Position numbers and translations under genes: made by a program. 64,000 bases of DNA from Rhodocollybia butyracea (taxonomy: Eukaryota; Basidiomycota; Agaricomycetes; Agaricales; Omphalotaceae): assembly GCA_015501585.1 (NCBI GenBank), contig JADNRY010000056.1:124001-188000 (forward strand), given 5' to 3'. The first letter of the stretch is position 1. Each line of letters opens with the position of its first letter. Under the pieces are notes generated by a model that saw nothing but the letters and a program-made list of their open reading frames with translations, searched no databases and was not told the DNA's origin. Below are positions 41,802 to 52,660 of this stretch, piece after piece.

Positions 41802-43668
41802 TCATACCTTGAAGTGAGCCTGGATTGCAAATGTTTGTGAAAGAAAGTTACTCAGTAACCAGGGAGATCCACCAGAAAGGATTACAATAGGTAGGCTGGA
41901 AGCGAGATATCGAAATGGGGTAAGAAAAGCGGAGTAAACGTCGAAAGTATCGAGCCGTGACAGAAGTCGAGTGGTGCCACATGCAAGGGTAAGGTGACGT
42001 GCCCAATACGAGTGAGCATACTCTAACACATTGGAAACAGAGTTCATTTTCTTGTTATCAGGTTTAAGAGGAAGTGATTTGGGAAGCAGTTTGGGGCCTT
42101 CAACCTCAATCACAGATAAGCAGCACTGTGCAAGATAATCATGGCCATCTGATTCATCAGTGTGAAACTGCAAGGACCTTTCACGGTTTGATAAGAATTC
42201 CCCAAAAGAAGTATGGGAAAAAAGAAGATGAGATTCAAGAGGTGAAGGGCCATTGAAAAGAGAATGAACACCAGATAATGCAGCACGAAGAGCGCCTAGA
42301 GATCTCATCTCAGCAACAAGTAGATGAACCAAGACCTCTCTTGAGATCTCATTGTTTGTTGACATCAAGTCATGGAACACTATGATTGCCCCAAGAATTT
42401 GAACCAGTTTAGTGCTCTTTTTGTGTGCAGTTGATAAAATCTGATGGTAAAGAGCATCCAGCTCAACAAATGGTGAATCTGCCCCATCAAGTGGTTGAAT
42501 ACCAAGTACCATGTCGAGACGGTCTGCTGGGACTGCACCATCATCATCAACGTATTTTAGTACTGTCGATGGGTATATGAAGTGTCCCGAAGCCTTTCCA
42601 ACAAGGATCTCAATCTGGTTATGAGTTGGCCAAGGAAGAGAAACATGCTCCATTGTATGTGAGTGGCGATGGAGTATTTCTTGGAATTTGTCCTTCAGAA
42701 ATACTCGAATTTCATGAGATGCTCGATATAAATTATCGTCGAGAGGCATCCAACGACAGATAGTTCTGAGCTGTGGGCTATTAAAGGACTCTTTGATGCG
42801 AGGTTCTGGTCTGCTGGCAATCAGAATCCGAAATGGAAGAGGGTGTTTATGCATTGCATCTTTGAGAATGGAAAGGATGCGTTGTTGATCACGGCTATTA
42901 GAGCATTCATCTAGACCATCAATGATAATAATTTGGGTGCGTGTCGATGATGGCAGTGATCGAGAGGTACCCGTACCCAGTGTAGATGATGTAGTTGGGC
43001 TCTTTCCATCATTGCGCAAATGTGAAGAGGGAGGTCTCCCAAGCAGCTGTTGGTGCATCTGGACCTTGAACCAGGGCTGCAAAATAAGGTCATTAAACTG
43101 GATCTCGATTGAGGATGTGAGGACTGATGGATTTTTAATGACCGCTGAGTTTATGATCGAGTGTATCTCAGGCATTGCACCAGCGATCTGAAGAGCAAGT
43201 GTAGTGAACAGCCGTTCAGGGCTGTTTCTGGATGGATCAGATCGCCAAAAGAAGAAACTCCCCGCTAGGATCCCATTCTTCGCACAAGCTTCTGCAAAAG
43301 TCTGAGCAATAGCCGATTTTCCCGCTCCAGCTGGTCCATAGAGCCAGCGGATACTTGAATCATCCGGGAAGACCTGTGGTGTATCTTGTTTGACCCAGTC
43401 CTTCAAGTCTTTCAAAATTACTTCTCGCGTTCCTGGATGGCACAATGGTGGAGGAAAACGAGCTTCTGCATTGAACAGAGCAGAAGTGGATGTATGCCCA
43501 TATAATATATGAAGGCCTTTTTCTATGTGTCAACATCGTTCGTTGACGCGTGAGACAAGAGTTGGCCAACACACCTTTTTCTCCATCATGCGTCGATATA
43601 ATCACATCACGTCCAGCATAGCTAAAGGTTCCCCTATCGATAACGAAGTTGTGAGATCCACTAAACAT
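41802..43668 (-). CDS. NLR-like NACHT-domain ATPase
   Basis: STAND-class signalling ATPase of the kind fungi use in self/non-self recognition. Exon 1 (43668-43575) starts MFSGSHNFVIDRGTFSYAGRD, the short N-terminal motif common to agaric NLRs. A 52-nt intron leads to exon 2 (43522-41802). 604 residues. Linker ALFNAEARFPPPLCHPGTRE precedes the NACHT domain with Walker A GPAGAGKS (94-101) and Walker B IIIIDGLDEC (229-238). The sensor-side helical region follows (SGHFIYPSTVLKY, SHTSFGEFL). It stops soon after the helical domain, with no WD40, ankyrin or TPR repeats, so it either lacks a sensor or is truncated. A GTATGA donor overlaps the stop, leaving room for one more small exon. No partner NLR in the window. 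Confidence 0.85.
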
Positions 43669-44208
43669 CCAGAAGTGCGATTTGCTTGGTTTCCGTTCGC
43701 AAAGAGGGTAGCGGTAGTCTGTAATTGTTGATGAGTCTTTAGTATTAGTATTTACCGTATAACATGTGCAGATCATGCAGTGCACTTCATTAAGAAAACG
43801 TGGATGAGGTATTATCGACTCGGGAGAAGTTGTTAATCTTTGGCAGCGATAACGTATTTACAGCTTTTGATCATGTGTGCACCTGATCGAATGCGTAACG
43901 TAGCTTGTCAGGACTCAGAGCATGTCCGATCTCACGCTACAAACGCTGATTTGCTTGCAAAGATCTCGAGCAGTAGGAGCTGCCCAAGTTCAAAGTCATC
44001 ACTGGATCCTGTTAGAGTAAGCGGCATATTTTTGGGCAAAGCGACACCCACTACATCTGGGTACGAAATTAAAATTCCACTTCTTTCTCAATTTCTTTTT
44101 CGCGTGAAAAAGATTGACATTTTTCAATACAGAAAAGATAATCAATTACATACATAAACAATTTCGCAAAGTTTTTCGCCCGATATCTTTTGACGCCGCC
44201 ATAGAGTA
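43669..44208. repeat. NLR upstream region with a foldback-arm fragment
   Basis: Bases 44085-44205 (TTTCGCCCGATATCTTTTGACG and A/T-rich sequence before it) are a diverged copy of the right end of the inverted repeat at 41064. No gene is supported. The fragment ends within a few bases of the Tcp11 stop codon. Confidence 0.55.
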
Positions 44209-46561
44209 TCATCTCTCCACAGCGTTGTCGTAGATGGGAAGATACATGTTGAGGTGCATTATCGCCATTCGAGAAATTTTATCTGCGAGCGTTCGAATCT
44301 CTTCTGCGAGAGGTTTCATGCCGCTCAGAAGAGGAATAGTGTGCGATTGGCCGCCTTGGCGCAGAGGGGAAGGGGATTCAATGGCAGAAGAAAAGAGCTG
44401 ACTGATTGTGTACTGAGGGCCAGGGTAGGCTTGTGCCACGACACTGGCAAAGACCACCTCGTAAAAGCGATCCATAGCTACGGAGCACAAAGGCGAAGTC
44501 GTGTTTATATTTTCCACAGCCCACCGCTGGGCGATATTAACTATGCGAACGTCAGCGGGTGAACCAAATGTACATAACGGGAGGACAGGAGAGGGAGAGG
44601 GTGAAGGTGAACACGAGGAACACTCGCTAGCTGGGGATAAGGTACAGGGCGCTTGGAGGGGTGGCCTACGAAGGTCCTGTGCCCGCTTAGCGATGTGTAG
44701 CACAAGGTCGTTCTTGAAACCGCCCGGTTGACTCGCGGTGCTCGGCTCAGAACGCAACATATTACCCAGCTTCGCAGAATGGATAGCCAGAATTTCTTTT
44801 TTGATCTTGAGCAGGGTCGCGTTGTCTAAGACTCTGACTTGGGGAGCTCGAGAACATGTTTCTTCCCGATCAGAAGAGTATAGGAGTTGCCGAAAAAGCA
44901 ATAGGAGCATGTATGATACAACAAGGTCATCAACGTCCTTGGAGAGTGAATGGAGACGGGCTTGATCAAGGTATGTCGTTTCGGGATAATCGGTAGGTAA
45001 GGTTGGACCTGTTTCTGGTGGATGAAATATCAGATCAGTCATTCCTTTGAGCACGGCAATGTATATCTGACGGCGGCGTCCAATGCTCCGGAAATCGATA
45101 TTGTCTGGATGATAAAGGGGGTGAGGAATAACTGAAGGTCGGGACAACAAAGAGGCTACACTCGAGTTAAGCCACCGTTGTGTAAGGGGCCAAGTTGTTG
45201 ACTTAGTCTTAAAATTTTGAAGTTCATAGACAGCCGCCGTGCGCGATATGCTGACGCGTAAACTTGGAAGCTGGTGGTTTGCATTATCCTAGTAACGAAT
45301 GAAAGGATAAGCATGCGCTTGTACGAGGAGAAATACGTGTAGGGAAATTCATTTACCAGTTTGATAACTTCGAGAATATCGAAACATGCCCGAACGGCAT
45401 TTACAGCATCAGCTTTTGTGCCACGTCCACCCGGTTTACATGTCTCCGCTGCGCGGACCATTGCTTCGACAGCATGGTCTCTCATTGGCGCACATTGGCC
45501 CTTGAGGGTAGAACCAATAACACGAAGGAGGCTTGCTAAATCAAAAACATTGTTTTTGAGCTCTTGCTCGATAAGAGTCGGGTTGAATAAGGAGCGAATG
45601 TAGTTTGCCTGAGTGGAATATTCTTCCATCTGAGCTCTGAACAAGTCTGGATTTACGTGGATGCCAGATACACTCTGCAAAGGTTGAATGACGACCAGAA
45701 GGACCTCGAGGAACTCTGAAAGAAGAGAGTGTAAACGAGAAGGCATCCGCACAATCAATGCTTGCGAAGCCAGGCAGTAACCGAGTACGGATTTGGATGG
45801 TATATCTGGAATCTGACTGCAAATGCAAGCAGCTGTAGGAGCTCCCAGTCTGTCAATGGAAAAACAAGTGCATCCTGATTCAATTTCACGAGTAACTGCA
45901 TTCCAATATACTTCAGAGAGTTGCCTTTTGCGACGACTGCGTGTCGGCCGAAATTGTAGACCGCAATCAAATAAAAGATCGTGACCTGGCCAGTACAAGA
46001 AATTGCAGAGGAACAAACACGATAGATATGATAGCACTCACGCAGCTGCGGGTTCCGCAAAATAACATCCAAGTCCAACTCTTTCAAAGTATTCCTAGTC
46101 ACGTATGGATGCGTAGGGGGAGCAAAAGTCATTGCAACATCAATAGGTACGGGTAAACCCAAAATCGGAGGAGTGCGTCTCCGCAAGCTGAGAAGAGAGC
46201 CAGTCAATGGACCTAGTTCTGTATTATTGACGACTCTACCATGGGCTTCAATGTCGGTGTCAAAACGATCCACGGGAGGAGGTCTGACTGAGCTACGGCC
46301 TTTTTTCCTGAGAGGAGGGGAATGATGATGAAGGCGAGGTCTTTTTGGAGACCAGCTTACGAGATTGGGTGCAGGCACGTTTTTCGGTCTTTTCTGCCAG
46401 GCACGGACCATAGGGGGGACTACGCCGGGCATCGAGCAGCATCCGGGAGCCCGAGCAGAATGAAAGTCGCACGGGACGCTGGCCTGTACACGATTCTCGA
46501 CGTCCTCTGCGTCGTCAGTGACTTGTTTTCGCTTCCTCGGGAGACCATGAGGAGGACCCAT
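44209..46561 (-). CDS. Tcp11/SOK1-domain protein
   Basis: Fungal relatives (yeast SOK1) act as dosage suppressors in the cAMP-protein kinase A pathway. Three exons 46561-46042, 45985-45357 and 45288-44209 give 742 residues with consistent phases and 56- and 68-nt introns. The N-terminal 130 residues are basic and Pro rich (RKRKQ, KRPRLHHHSPPLRKKGR). The Tcp11 domain starts near LKELDLDVILRNPQLRHDLLFD, continues LQFRPTRSRRKRQLSEVYW, then SLFNPTLIEQELKNNVFDL, GSTLKGQCAPMRDHAVEAM and ADAVNAVRACFDILEVIKL. The C-terminal third covers the remaining helical region (YLDQARLHSLSKDVDDLVV). An upstream in-frame TTG exists, but the ATG at 46561 gives a good start. It appears intact and single copy. Confidence 0.88.
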
Positions 46562-47145
46562 GGGAACGAAGGGGTATAGCAAGATCTATACGGTATACCT
46601 GCCATTTATATAAGTAAGTGCCACGGAAAAAAAAATTACAGCTTTCGTAACATGCATGAGGCTTTGCGCAGGTTTTTTTCACATATTGATTGTCACGTTG
46701 ATTGGCATGCAGCATAGCCAAGACATGATGCATGATGGCTGCCTTGCTTGAGGAGCCGGTGCTTGGAAGTTGGTACCAGTTGAACTACAAACAATCCATA
46801 CGGCGTGTAAAACGAAGAGCAATCACAGTCCCCGGCGCCTAATTGTTCACCTGAACTCTCAACTCGGCAGGTGTGGAGCCAATACATACAGCTGCTCCTC
46901 GTCAACGCGTCAACGCGAGCAAAATTTCAGATAGCCTCAAAATACAAAATACCAGTACACCATGGATGAAAACAAGGTTGGTTGGTTGGTTGGTTGGTTG
47001 GTTTAACCGGCGCGGTCCCATTTAGAAACAGCCGGGTTCCACGCTACACATAGCGCGCCTGGGATATGTGCCGTGGGCATCTAACCTCAACGCTGCTGTG
47101 TTGAGAGGCTGGTTCCTCCGGACGCACAACAGTCTGCGAAGCCAG
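46562..47145. other. Spacer with GH71-type promoter repeat
   Basis: Bases 46800-46960 repeat the promoter block of 28400-28600 and 34100-34190 (CCCCGGCGCCTAATTGTTCA). A simple repeat (GGTT) of seven units occupies 46976-47003. No gene supported. Confidence 0.6.
46976..47003. repeat. (GGTT)7 microsatellite
   Basis: Seven perfect GGTT units. It lies in the upstream region of the GH71 copy B relic and is absent from the equivalent place at 34.1 kb. Confidence 0.95.
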
Positions 47146-47167
47146 ACTCGATCGCGTTCGATCGAGT
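47146..47167. promoter_or_regulatory. Palindromic motif upstream of GH71 copy B
   Basis: Arms ACTCGATCG and CGATCGAGT with spacer CGTT, 45 bp before the start codon. It matches the motif at 34200-34221 in arms and distance. Confidence 0.5.
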
Positions 47168-47212
47168 ATGAGGTAATTCGCTAAGGCTCGCCTTACTCTT
47201 TCCCCTCTCACG

Positions 47213-48928
47213 ATGCCCTCGTTCCTTGTACCCGCCGTTGTCATACTTTTCTTACCCTTTCTTTCTGCCGCAGTATACGCTCAAACTGGTGCTCCCAGGC
47301 GGCCTCACGTTACTTCTTCAGCCACATCCAACTTGACTGGTTGCGCTTTCGAAGGTTTTGCTGATCTGCAAAAGCGAGAAGGGAAAAAATATGTCTTTGG
47401 GTCAATGGACTGAAGGATATGCCGGCTCAGTTTACAGCAATGGTAGCCCAATGATATCGAGCTTTTCTGGCTCCTGTTGGGCCTAGCGGATGGCAGCAGG
47501 TTCGCGAACGGACTCGTGGATACGTGAGTTATTACACCTAATGTTACTTCGATTGCTCACTTGTATCCTGGTCTTAGCTCATGCCATTCCTCAGTGTCGA
47601 TCGTAATCTGCTGGCGAGGGATAAAGCATATGGTTTTTTGGATTCCTGGTTGTGGTAAGTAGCAAGTTATCTTGAACTCGGAAACACGCTGACATTTCGT
47701 GTTAGCTGGGATTGTGCTTGGCCTCAAACCAACGCCGACATAGATGTTCGTCTATTGAATCTCATTCTAATATCTCATCTCGACTCATTGCTCTGTGGAC
47801 AGACTCGCGAAGATCGCTCTTGTGTGTTTTATCTCGTCAGGAATATCAACGTTTCGTGTTGGCTAACGGCTCAATCGATGACACAGACATGGATATCCTA
47901 GGCGAAGGCAGATACGCTACCTCGCTCAGGTAAGCTTCGCTGATTTCCTGGGAACCATATCCAACGCCAATGACATACAGCCCGTGGTTCTTCTCCCATT
48001 TCGATTACAAGGGAACTTACTATCGCGGCGACGATTGGTTGCTCCTCACGCGTTGGGAAGAGCTCGTGGATATGCGAAATGATCTAACTTTTGTGGAAAT
48101 GGTTACATGGAACGACTTTGGTAGGCAACATTTCTACGATTTTATTTTATTTTGCAACACGGACTAATCAAGTCTTTCAGGTGAATCCAGCTACTTTGGA
48201 CCCATCAATCCCGATGAAACTCAGCCTTCCGGTACCACTTGGGCCACTGGGTTTCCTCATACCGGATTCTTCGACCTTTCTGCGTACTATATACAGGCGT
48301 TCAAGACTGGTGAATACCCAGCGATTACAGAAGATATCATCTACTTCCGGTTGCGACCTCATCCGGCTGGCGTTACGGCCTTCGACGACCCTCTGCCGAA
48401 GCCTGAACACTGGGACTGGGCTGTTGTAAGTACTTGCAAAGCCTCACGCTTTCAACGGTTCGGATTACATTAATACTGACGATTTACTAGGATCGGCTAT
48501 GGGTCGCCGCGTTCTGCGCAGATTCCTGCACCGTCACACTTCAAGTCGGGTCTTATTCGCAGGAATTCGACAACCTTTCTCATGGAGTCAACAAACTCAG
48601 CATCCCGCTGAAATCTTACGGATCCGTCACGGTTAAGATGAGCAGGGATGGGGAGGACGTGATCGATTATACACCGAGTGATTTCGAGTATCGGGGATCC
48701 ACTATTGCGTGTTTGTATCTTTCGCTTCTTCGTGGATTGAGGTCATCTGAGGTTGTTGATTTTAGATAATTACAACGCTTATGTTGCCTCTGCGCGTATG
48801 TCCTGTTTTTTCTTGGTTGGGTTATCTACCGGTCTAACGGGAAAAAATCTCTAGGCGCGTCCCCCGCGAAAGCCAAGTCCCTCGTAGAAGACACGTTCCC
48901 CGTAGAAGGAGATTCATCCTGGTTGTAG
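47213..48928 (+). pseudogene. GH71 alpha-1,3-glucanase, truncated near-copy B
   Basis: Nearly identical to 34820-36560 through exons, introns and 3' flank. It keeps a start MPSFLVPAVVILFLPFLSAA, with a slightly longer N-terminal region (SNLTGCAFEGFADLQKRE) that copy A lacks. About 450 bp are then deleted: KYVF at 47400 is followed directly by sequence corresponding to 34850, giving a stop at 47411-47413. The lost part carries VALNIG and SFDYTSF of the catalytic barrel. Two more single-base losses occur near 47434 and 47479. The downstream half, including SPWFFSHFDYKG and WNDFG, is almost unchanged, so the gene died recently. Confidence 0.9.
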
Positions 48929-49084
48929 AGGTTCTTTATCTGGAGAGTTGATATGTTTATTTGGATGCAGTTGGTATAGGTCGAGTGCTATGTTAGGACA
49001 AATAGGTGTGTCATTTCATCTTATCTGATTCAGTTCTTCTAGGTTTGTGGGGATTGTTGGGCTCTCGTAGTCAATATGTATGTA

Positions 49085-49200
49085 ATATATGCTGGGCCTT
49101 GAACTTGGGTTCCCTGACCCGTTTTCTATTCCTCGAGGATAAGTGGCATATGTGGAAAGACGTTTTCCTAAGTAGCGGTCTTGTCTTCCCGCACAAAGTC
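49085..49200 (-). pseudogene. Second copy of decayed MDR oxidoreductase 3' end
   Basis: Duplicate of 36543-36660, carried along with GH71 copy B. The minus strand reads PKFKAQH and a damaged ILEN region. The match to the first copy stops near 49190, which marks the right border of the GH71 duplication. Confidence 0.75.
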
Positions 49201-49330
49201 CCCACATGCCGGAAGCCAGACGGCAAGTTTGCAATCACGGCTATGGGACCCTGATGGTCCCTGTCTAACGCCACAATTGAAGTTTGAACCATCATCTTTT
49301 TTTTGGGACTTCGCACTCCCTGGCTGTAAA

Positions 49331-50366
49331 ATGACTATAACATCGACTCCACGCCTGCCATTTCCATATCCCCTCCCACTTCCAGCGTTGAGCGGCGCGG
49401 AACTCGCTGATCATGCTTGGGACGAAGACGAGCTCTGCATGCATGGTGTTGGCTCGTTAAACGGTGTGGGTCCACCTTACATGGCGACGATTATTGACAT
49501 TCGTCTTCGCCGTTGGTACAGAATCGTAACTCACTATGAAATCCCCGACTTCGACACCAGACTGCAAGAAGACGTAGACAGTCTCCTCGAAGACCCCCAC
49601 TGGCTCCAAGTCCTCCAAAGCACTGGTCACCGTGGTCGTGACGACTTCAACCAGATAGATGTCCCTTCTGACGGCAAACCTCTCACTTATCGCTTGAATC
49701 CGTTGAACCACAGTGGTACGCCCATGTATGGACTACAGCCCCCACCATCTGCTTCTGTCCCCTCTGTTCTGTGCCACGAGTTGAGAGACCGCCAGTACCT
49801 CTTCCGATCTACGGAGAAGTGCTCGTGCCGTGACTGGGAAGGAGTAGTCTTCAAGCAGATTATGCAGGGCCGTGGAGAAGTCACACGCTTCCACCGCGAG
49901 CCTGCTCGACTGTCTCCGTGGAAGTGGCCGCTTTCTTCCAGTGCTAGCATATGTCGTGGATGAATATGGTCGAATGCGAGGCTTTCTTGTCCCATACGGC
50001 GGGAGATCTCTGGATAACTTGCCGACAATCCGATGGCGCTTCTTCTTGGAGGTTTTGCAAGCGGTGAGAGAGATTCATTCGATTCCCAATCCATGGGGCG
50101 AGGATACCGAGTACGCTGAGCATGGCGATATCTGTGCACGGAATGTCCTTGTGGATGATTGCGGAAAGGTGCGCTTGATAGACGTAGGCAACAGAATTGT
50201 TGAATATTCGGGGGATCGGAGTGCCTTGGTAGAGATGGGAACTGGATTGAAGAGTAAAGCAGAAACCCCCGAGGATGCAAGGATGATTGATCAGCTAATC
50301 AAGTTACTGGAAGGAAATGAGACGTTTGGGAACATTATTAAACGGCTTGTTTCAACTAATTCTTAA
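49331..50366 (+). pseudogene. Kinase-like (possibly inactive) gene with one frameshift
   Basis: The ATG at 49331 opens a frame of about 190 codons to EGVVFKQIMQGRG and VTRFHREPA, then the homology passes to a frame one base over (LLDCLRGSGRFLPVLAYVVDEYGR), open to a stop at 50366. No intron fits the switch near 49890. The second part has kinase-fold marks: RGFLVPYGGRSLDNL, then YAEHGDICARNVLVDDCGKVRLIDVG, where HGD replaces HRD and DVG replaces DFG. With VVFKQ as the lysine strand this looks like the fungal kinase-like proteins found next to SCF and NLR genes. Either a pseudogene or one base is wrong. The 5' end abuts the right border of the GH71 duplication. Confidence 0.65.
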
Positions 50367-50809
50367 AACACCTTCCCCTCATCCTCCTCTTCCCACTCCT
50401 CTTTCTATCGATCTTTGCTTGCACTGTGCACAAGACACGAAAAAGTGGTGAAGAACAAACACATTGGGTTGGAGTGTTATGAACATAGAGGAGGTAGCTG
50501 TCACAGCTGCAAGGAAAGGACTTCCAATGGTCCAACGAGAGTTTTCTCGTAAGGTCTGCAGCCTTGAAAGTTGTCAGTGTATCCTCCCGCGCTTGGGGAC
50601 AGGAATTGTACACTCCAAGGCTGGAGCTGAAATCTTTATAGGTAGGGCGAGAGGAGCCACAACTTTTGTCCCTCGTTCGTTTGGGTGCATTATGGATGCG
50701 CACACGCATAGACGGACTAGTGGGTATGTGGTTCTACATTACAACGGACAAGAGTAATTATTCAAAGACAATTGTACAACCTACATCTTGAGCATTACAT
50801 CGACCTCTT
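50367..50809. other. Intergenic region between convergent genes
   Basis: A 97-codon plus ORF (50464-50757) and an antisense ORF (50356-50709) overlap with no motif in either. The region separates two convergent genes and probably holds their terminators. Confidence 0.35.
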
Positions 50810-52090
50810 TCACGCGACAGTATATACCAACTTCTCGCGACCATATTTACCATCTCTCATGATTTCCAGACCCTCGTGAATTCTCTCTAGTCCACCCTCC
50901 AAGTGGCGCAGATGCTGGGCCTTAAACTTGGGGCTCCCCTGACCCGCCTTCCAATTCTCGAGGATATGCGGCATGTCTGCAGAGACGTATTCCAAAGTAG
51001 CGCTCTTGTCCTTTGGCATGGCAGGTAGATCCAAAGCGTGTGCGAAGGTCAAGGAAAACCCAATTGAACTGTAGACAATAGTAAACTCGACTTGAACATC
51101 TTTACGTCGCTTCTGAGTGTCTTCGGATACAGGAAGAATCGCAATGATCCGTCCTCCACGAGAAGGAGACAGTGCATCCTGATCAGACGGTCAACTTGCC
51201 ATAACAAACGGCACACTGGAAAACTTACGACGCAATTGTCTGTGCTTCCCTTTTCACAAGCAGTATCGAGACCGTAGATAATGCCCTCTTCACCGGCTGC
51301 AGCCTGAATCTTCTTGACTACATCTGTGTCCTTGTAGTCAAAACAACCTTCGGCTCCAAGAGTCTTGAGCTCTTCGTGAGCAGCAGGAGATGCGGTTACA
51401 AATACTCTCAAGCCAGAAAGCGCAGCGAGCTGAACGGCATGATGACCAACAGCGGTGGAACCACCCCAAATCAAGATCGCTTCCCGCTTTGGGCTCGGGC
51501 TAAGAGGCTTTGGAATATTCAGGCGAATGTATAAGGCCTGAACAGCAGTGAGGTGAGGAATCGGGAACGACGCGGCTTCTTCGTAAGTCATAGACTCGGG
51601 GAACTTGAAGCAAACAGCTGCTACGAGGCGAACGTATTCAGAGTAGGAACCATTTTCGGTTTGATGTGAACCTCCGAAACTGAAATACAAGTATGAGTTA
51701 CTGGGATGAAACAAACTACCAGAGAGTATACGCACGTAAATCCGGCGGCTCGGTCACCTACTTTGAGGTGCTTTACCGCAGAGCCCACTTTGACAACATC
51801 ACCAGCAGAGTCACAGCCAGAAATGGTTCCGGGTGTACCCCAATCGCCCAGCGCATGTTTCCAATCAGTAGGATTCAGCGCAACTGCACGGACGCGAATC
51901 TAAAGCAAAGCACGGGGAGAAGGTCAAACCGGATTTTATGAAGATATCTGCAACAGTGAACACGTACGATAACTTGATCACTGGGGAGATGCTCCACCAA
52001 ATCCTGAGATGCAAAGGGGATTTGTACAACTTTGACGCCTTTTTCAGGCTGAATCTGGAGAGCTTTGATAGTTTCTGGCAGTGAGGGCAT
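50810..52090 (-). CDS. MDR oxidoreductase, trans-enoyl-reductase-like (copy 1)
   Basis: NAD(P)H-dependent medium-chain reductase, close to quinone reductases and stand-alone enoyl reductases. Substrate unknown. Four exons 52090-51968, 51899-51736, 51679-51229, 51178-50810 give 368 residues. Introns are 68, 56 and 50 nt. Motifs: GROES-like start DQVIIRVRAVALNPTDWKHA, GCDSAGDVVKVG, GFTFGGS.., YEEAASFPIPHLTAVQALY, cofactor loop WGGSTAVGHHAVQLAA, and tail SPKFKAQHLRHLEGGLERI. Cysteine ligands of zinc dehydrogenases are absent. Copy 2 lies directly upstream on the same strand with the same intron positions. No biosynthetic backbone gene is nearby, so a stand-alone detoxification or metabolic role is as likely as a pathway role. 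Confidence 0.9.
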
Positions 52091-52660
52091 TTTGTGAGGG
52101 AGAAAAGCGTAATGGCCCCAGCTTTATTATGGGAACCAAGATGACGAGGTTCTTACAAAGCCATGGCGAACGAGAGACCTACGATTAGTGAGATTTCAGA
52201 CTAGGGTCTAGACCTGTCGTGGTCTTCACGGTGTGGATTCGTAAGTAATTGAAGAGAAACCAAATAATGCATCATACTCTATTGGCCGAGGGTGAGATTC
52301 TGTTGCTTTGAGATAACTAAGACTTATCTCACGGAAGTCCGAACATCATGAGATGATCATCTGCATTTTCCCTCTCACTACCAGCTTGACCGGCGCCACG
52401 TTGGTTATACTTGGGTCAAAGAGGGTCTGCCTGTGCCGTGTATGGTGTTAGATCGTTGAAAAGCACACCTTTTTCAATTTCCTCCCTGACCAATATACAT
52501 CCCTCTCCACCATGATTACGCATTGGCTTAATCGGTCAACTACACGATATACACTTGGTTTGGAGGGGCGATGATATTCTGACATTACTTTAAATCAATA
52601 GAGGGTCTACATTGCAGTAAATCACGCGTAATTATAGTACACTGACTTCGTGAGTCTTAT
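52091..52660. promoter_or_regulatory. Region between the two oxidoreductase copies
   Basis: Promoter side of copy 1 and terminator side of copy 2. The first 100 bases before each start codon are similar (TGTGAGGGAGAAAAGCG against TGTGAGACTCTGACAGAGG, then GGAACCAAGAT), so the tandem duplication included the core promoter. Nothing else recognised. Confidence 0.45.

Noticed and set aside
41802..50366. Self/non-self recognition gene pair made of the NLR and the kinase-like gene
   Set aside because: They are 6 kb apart with unrelated genes between them, and the kinase-like gene is frameshifted. Linkage alone is weak support.
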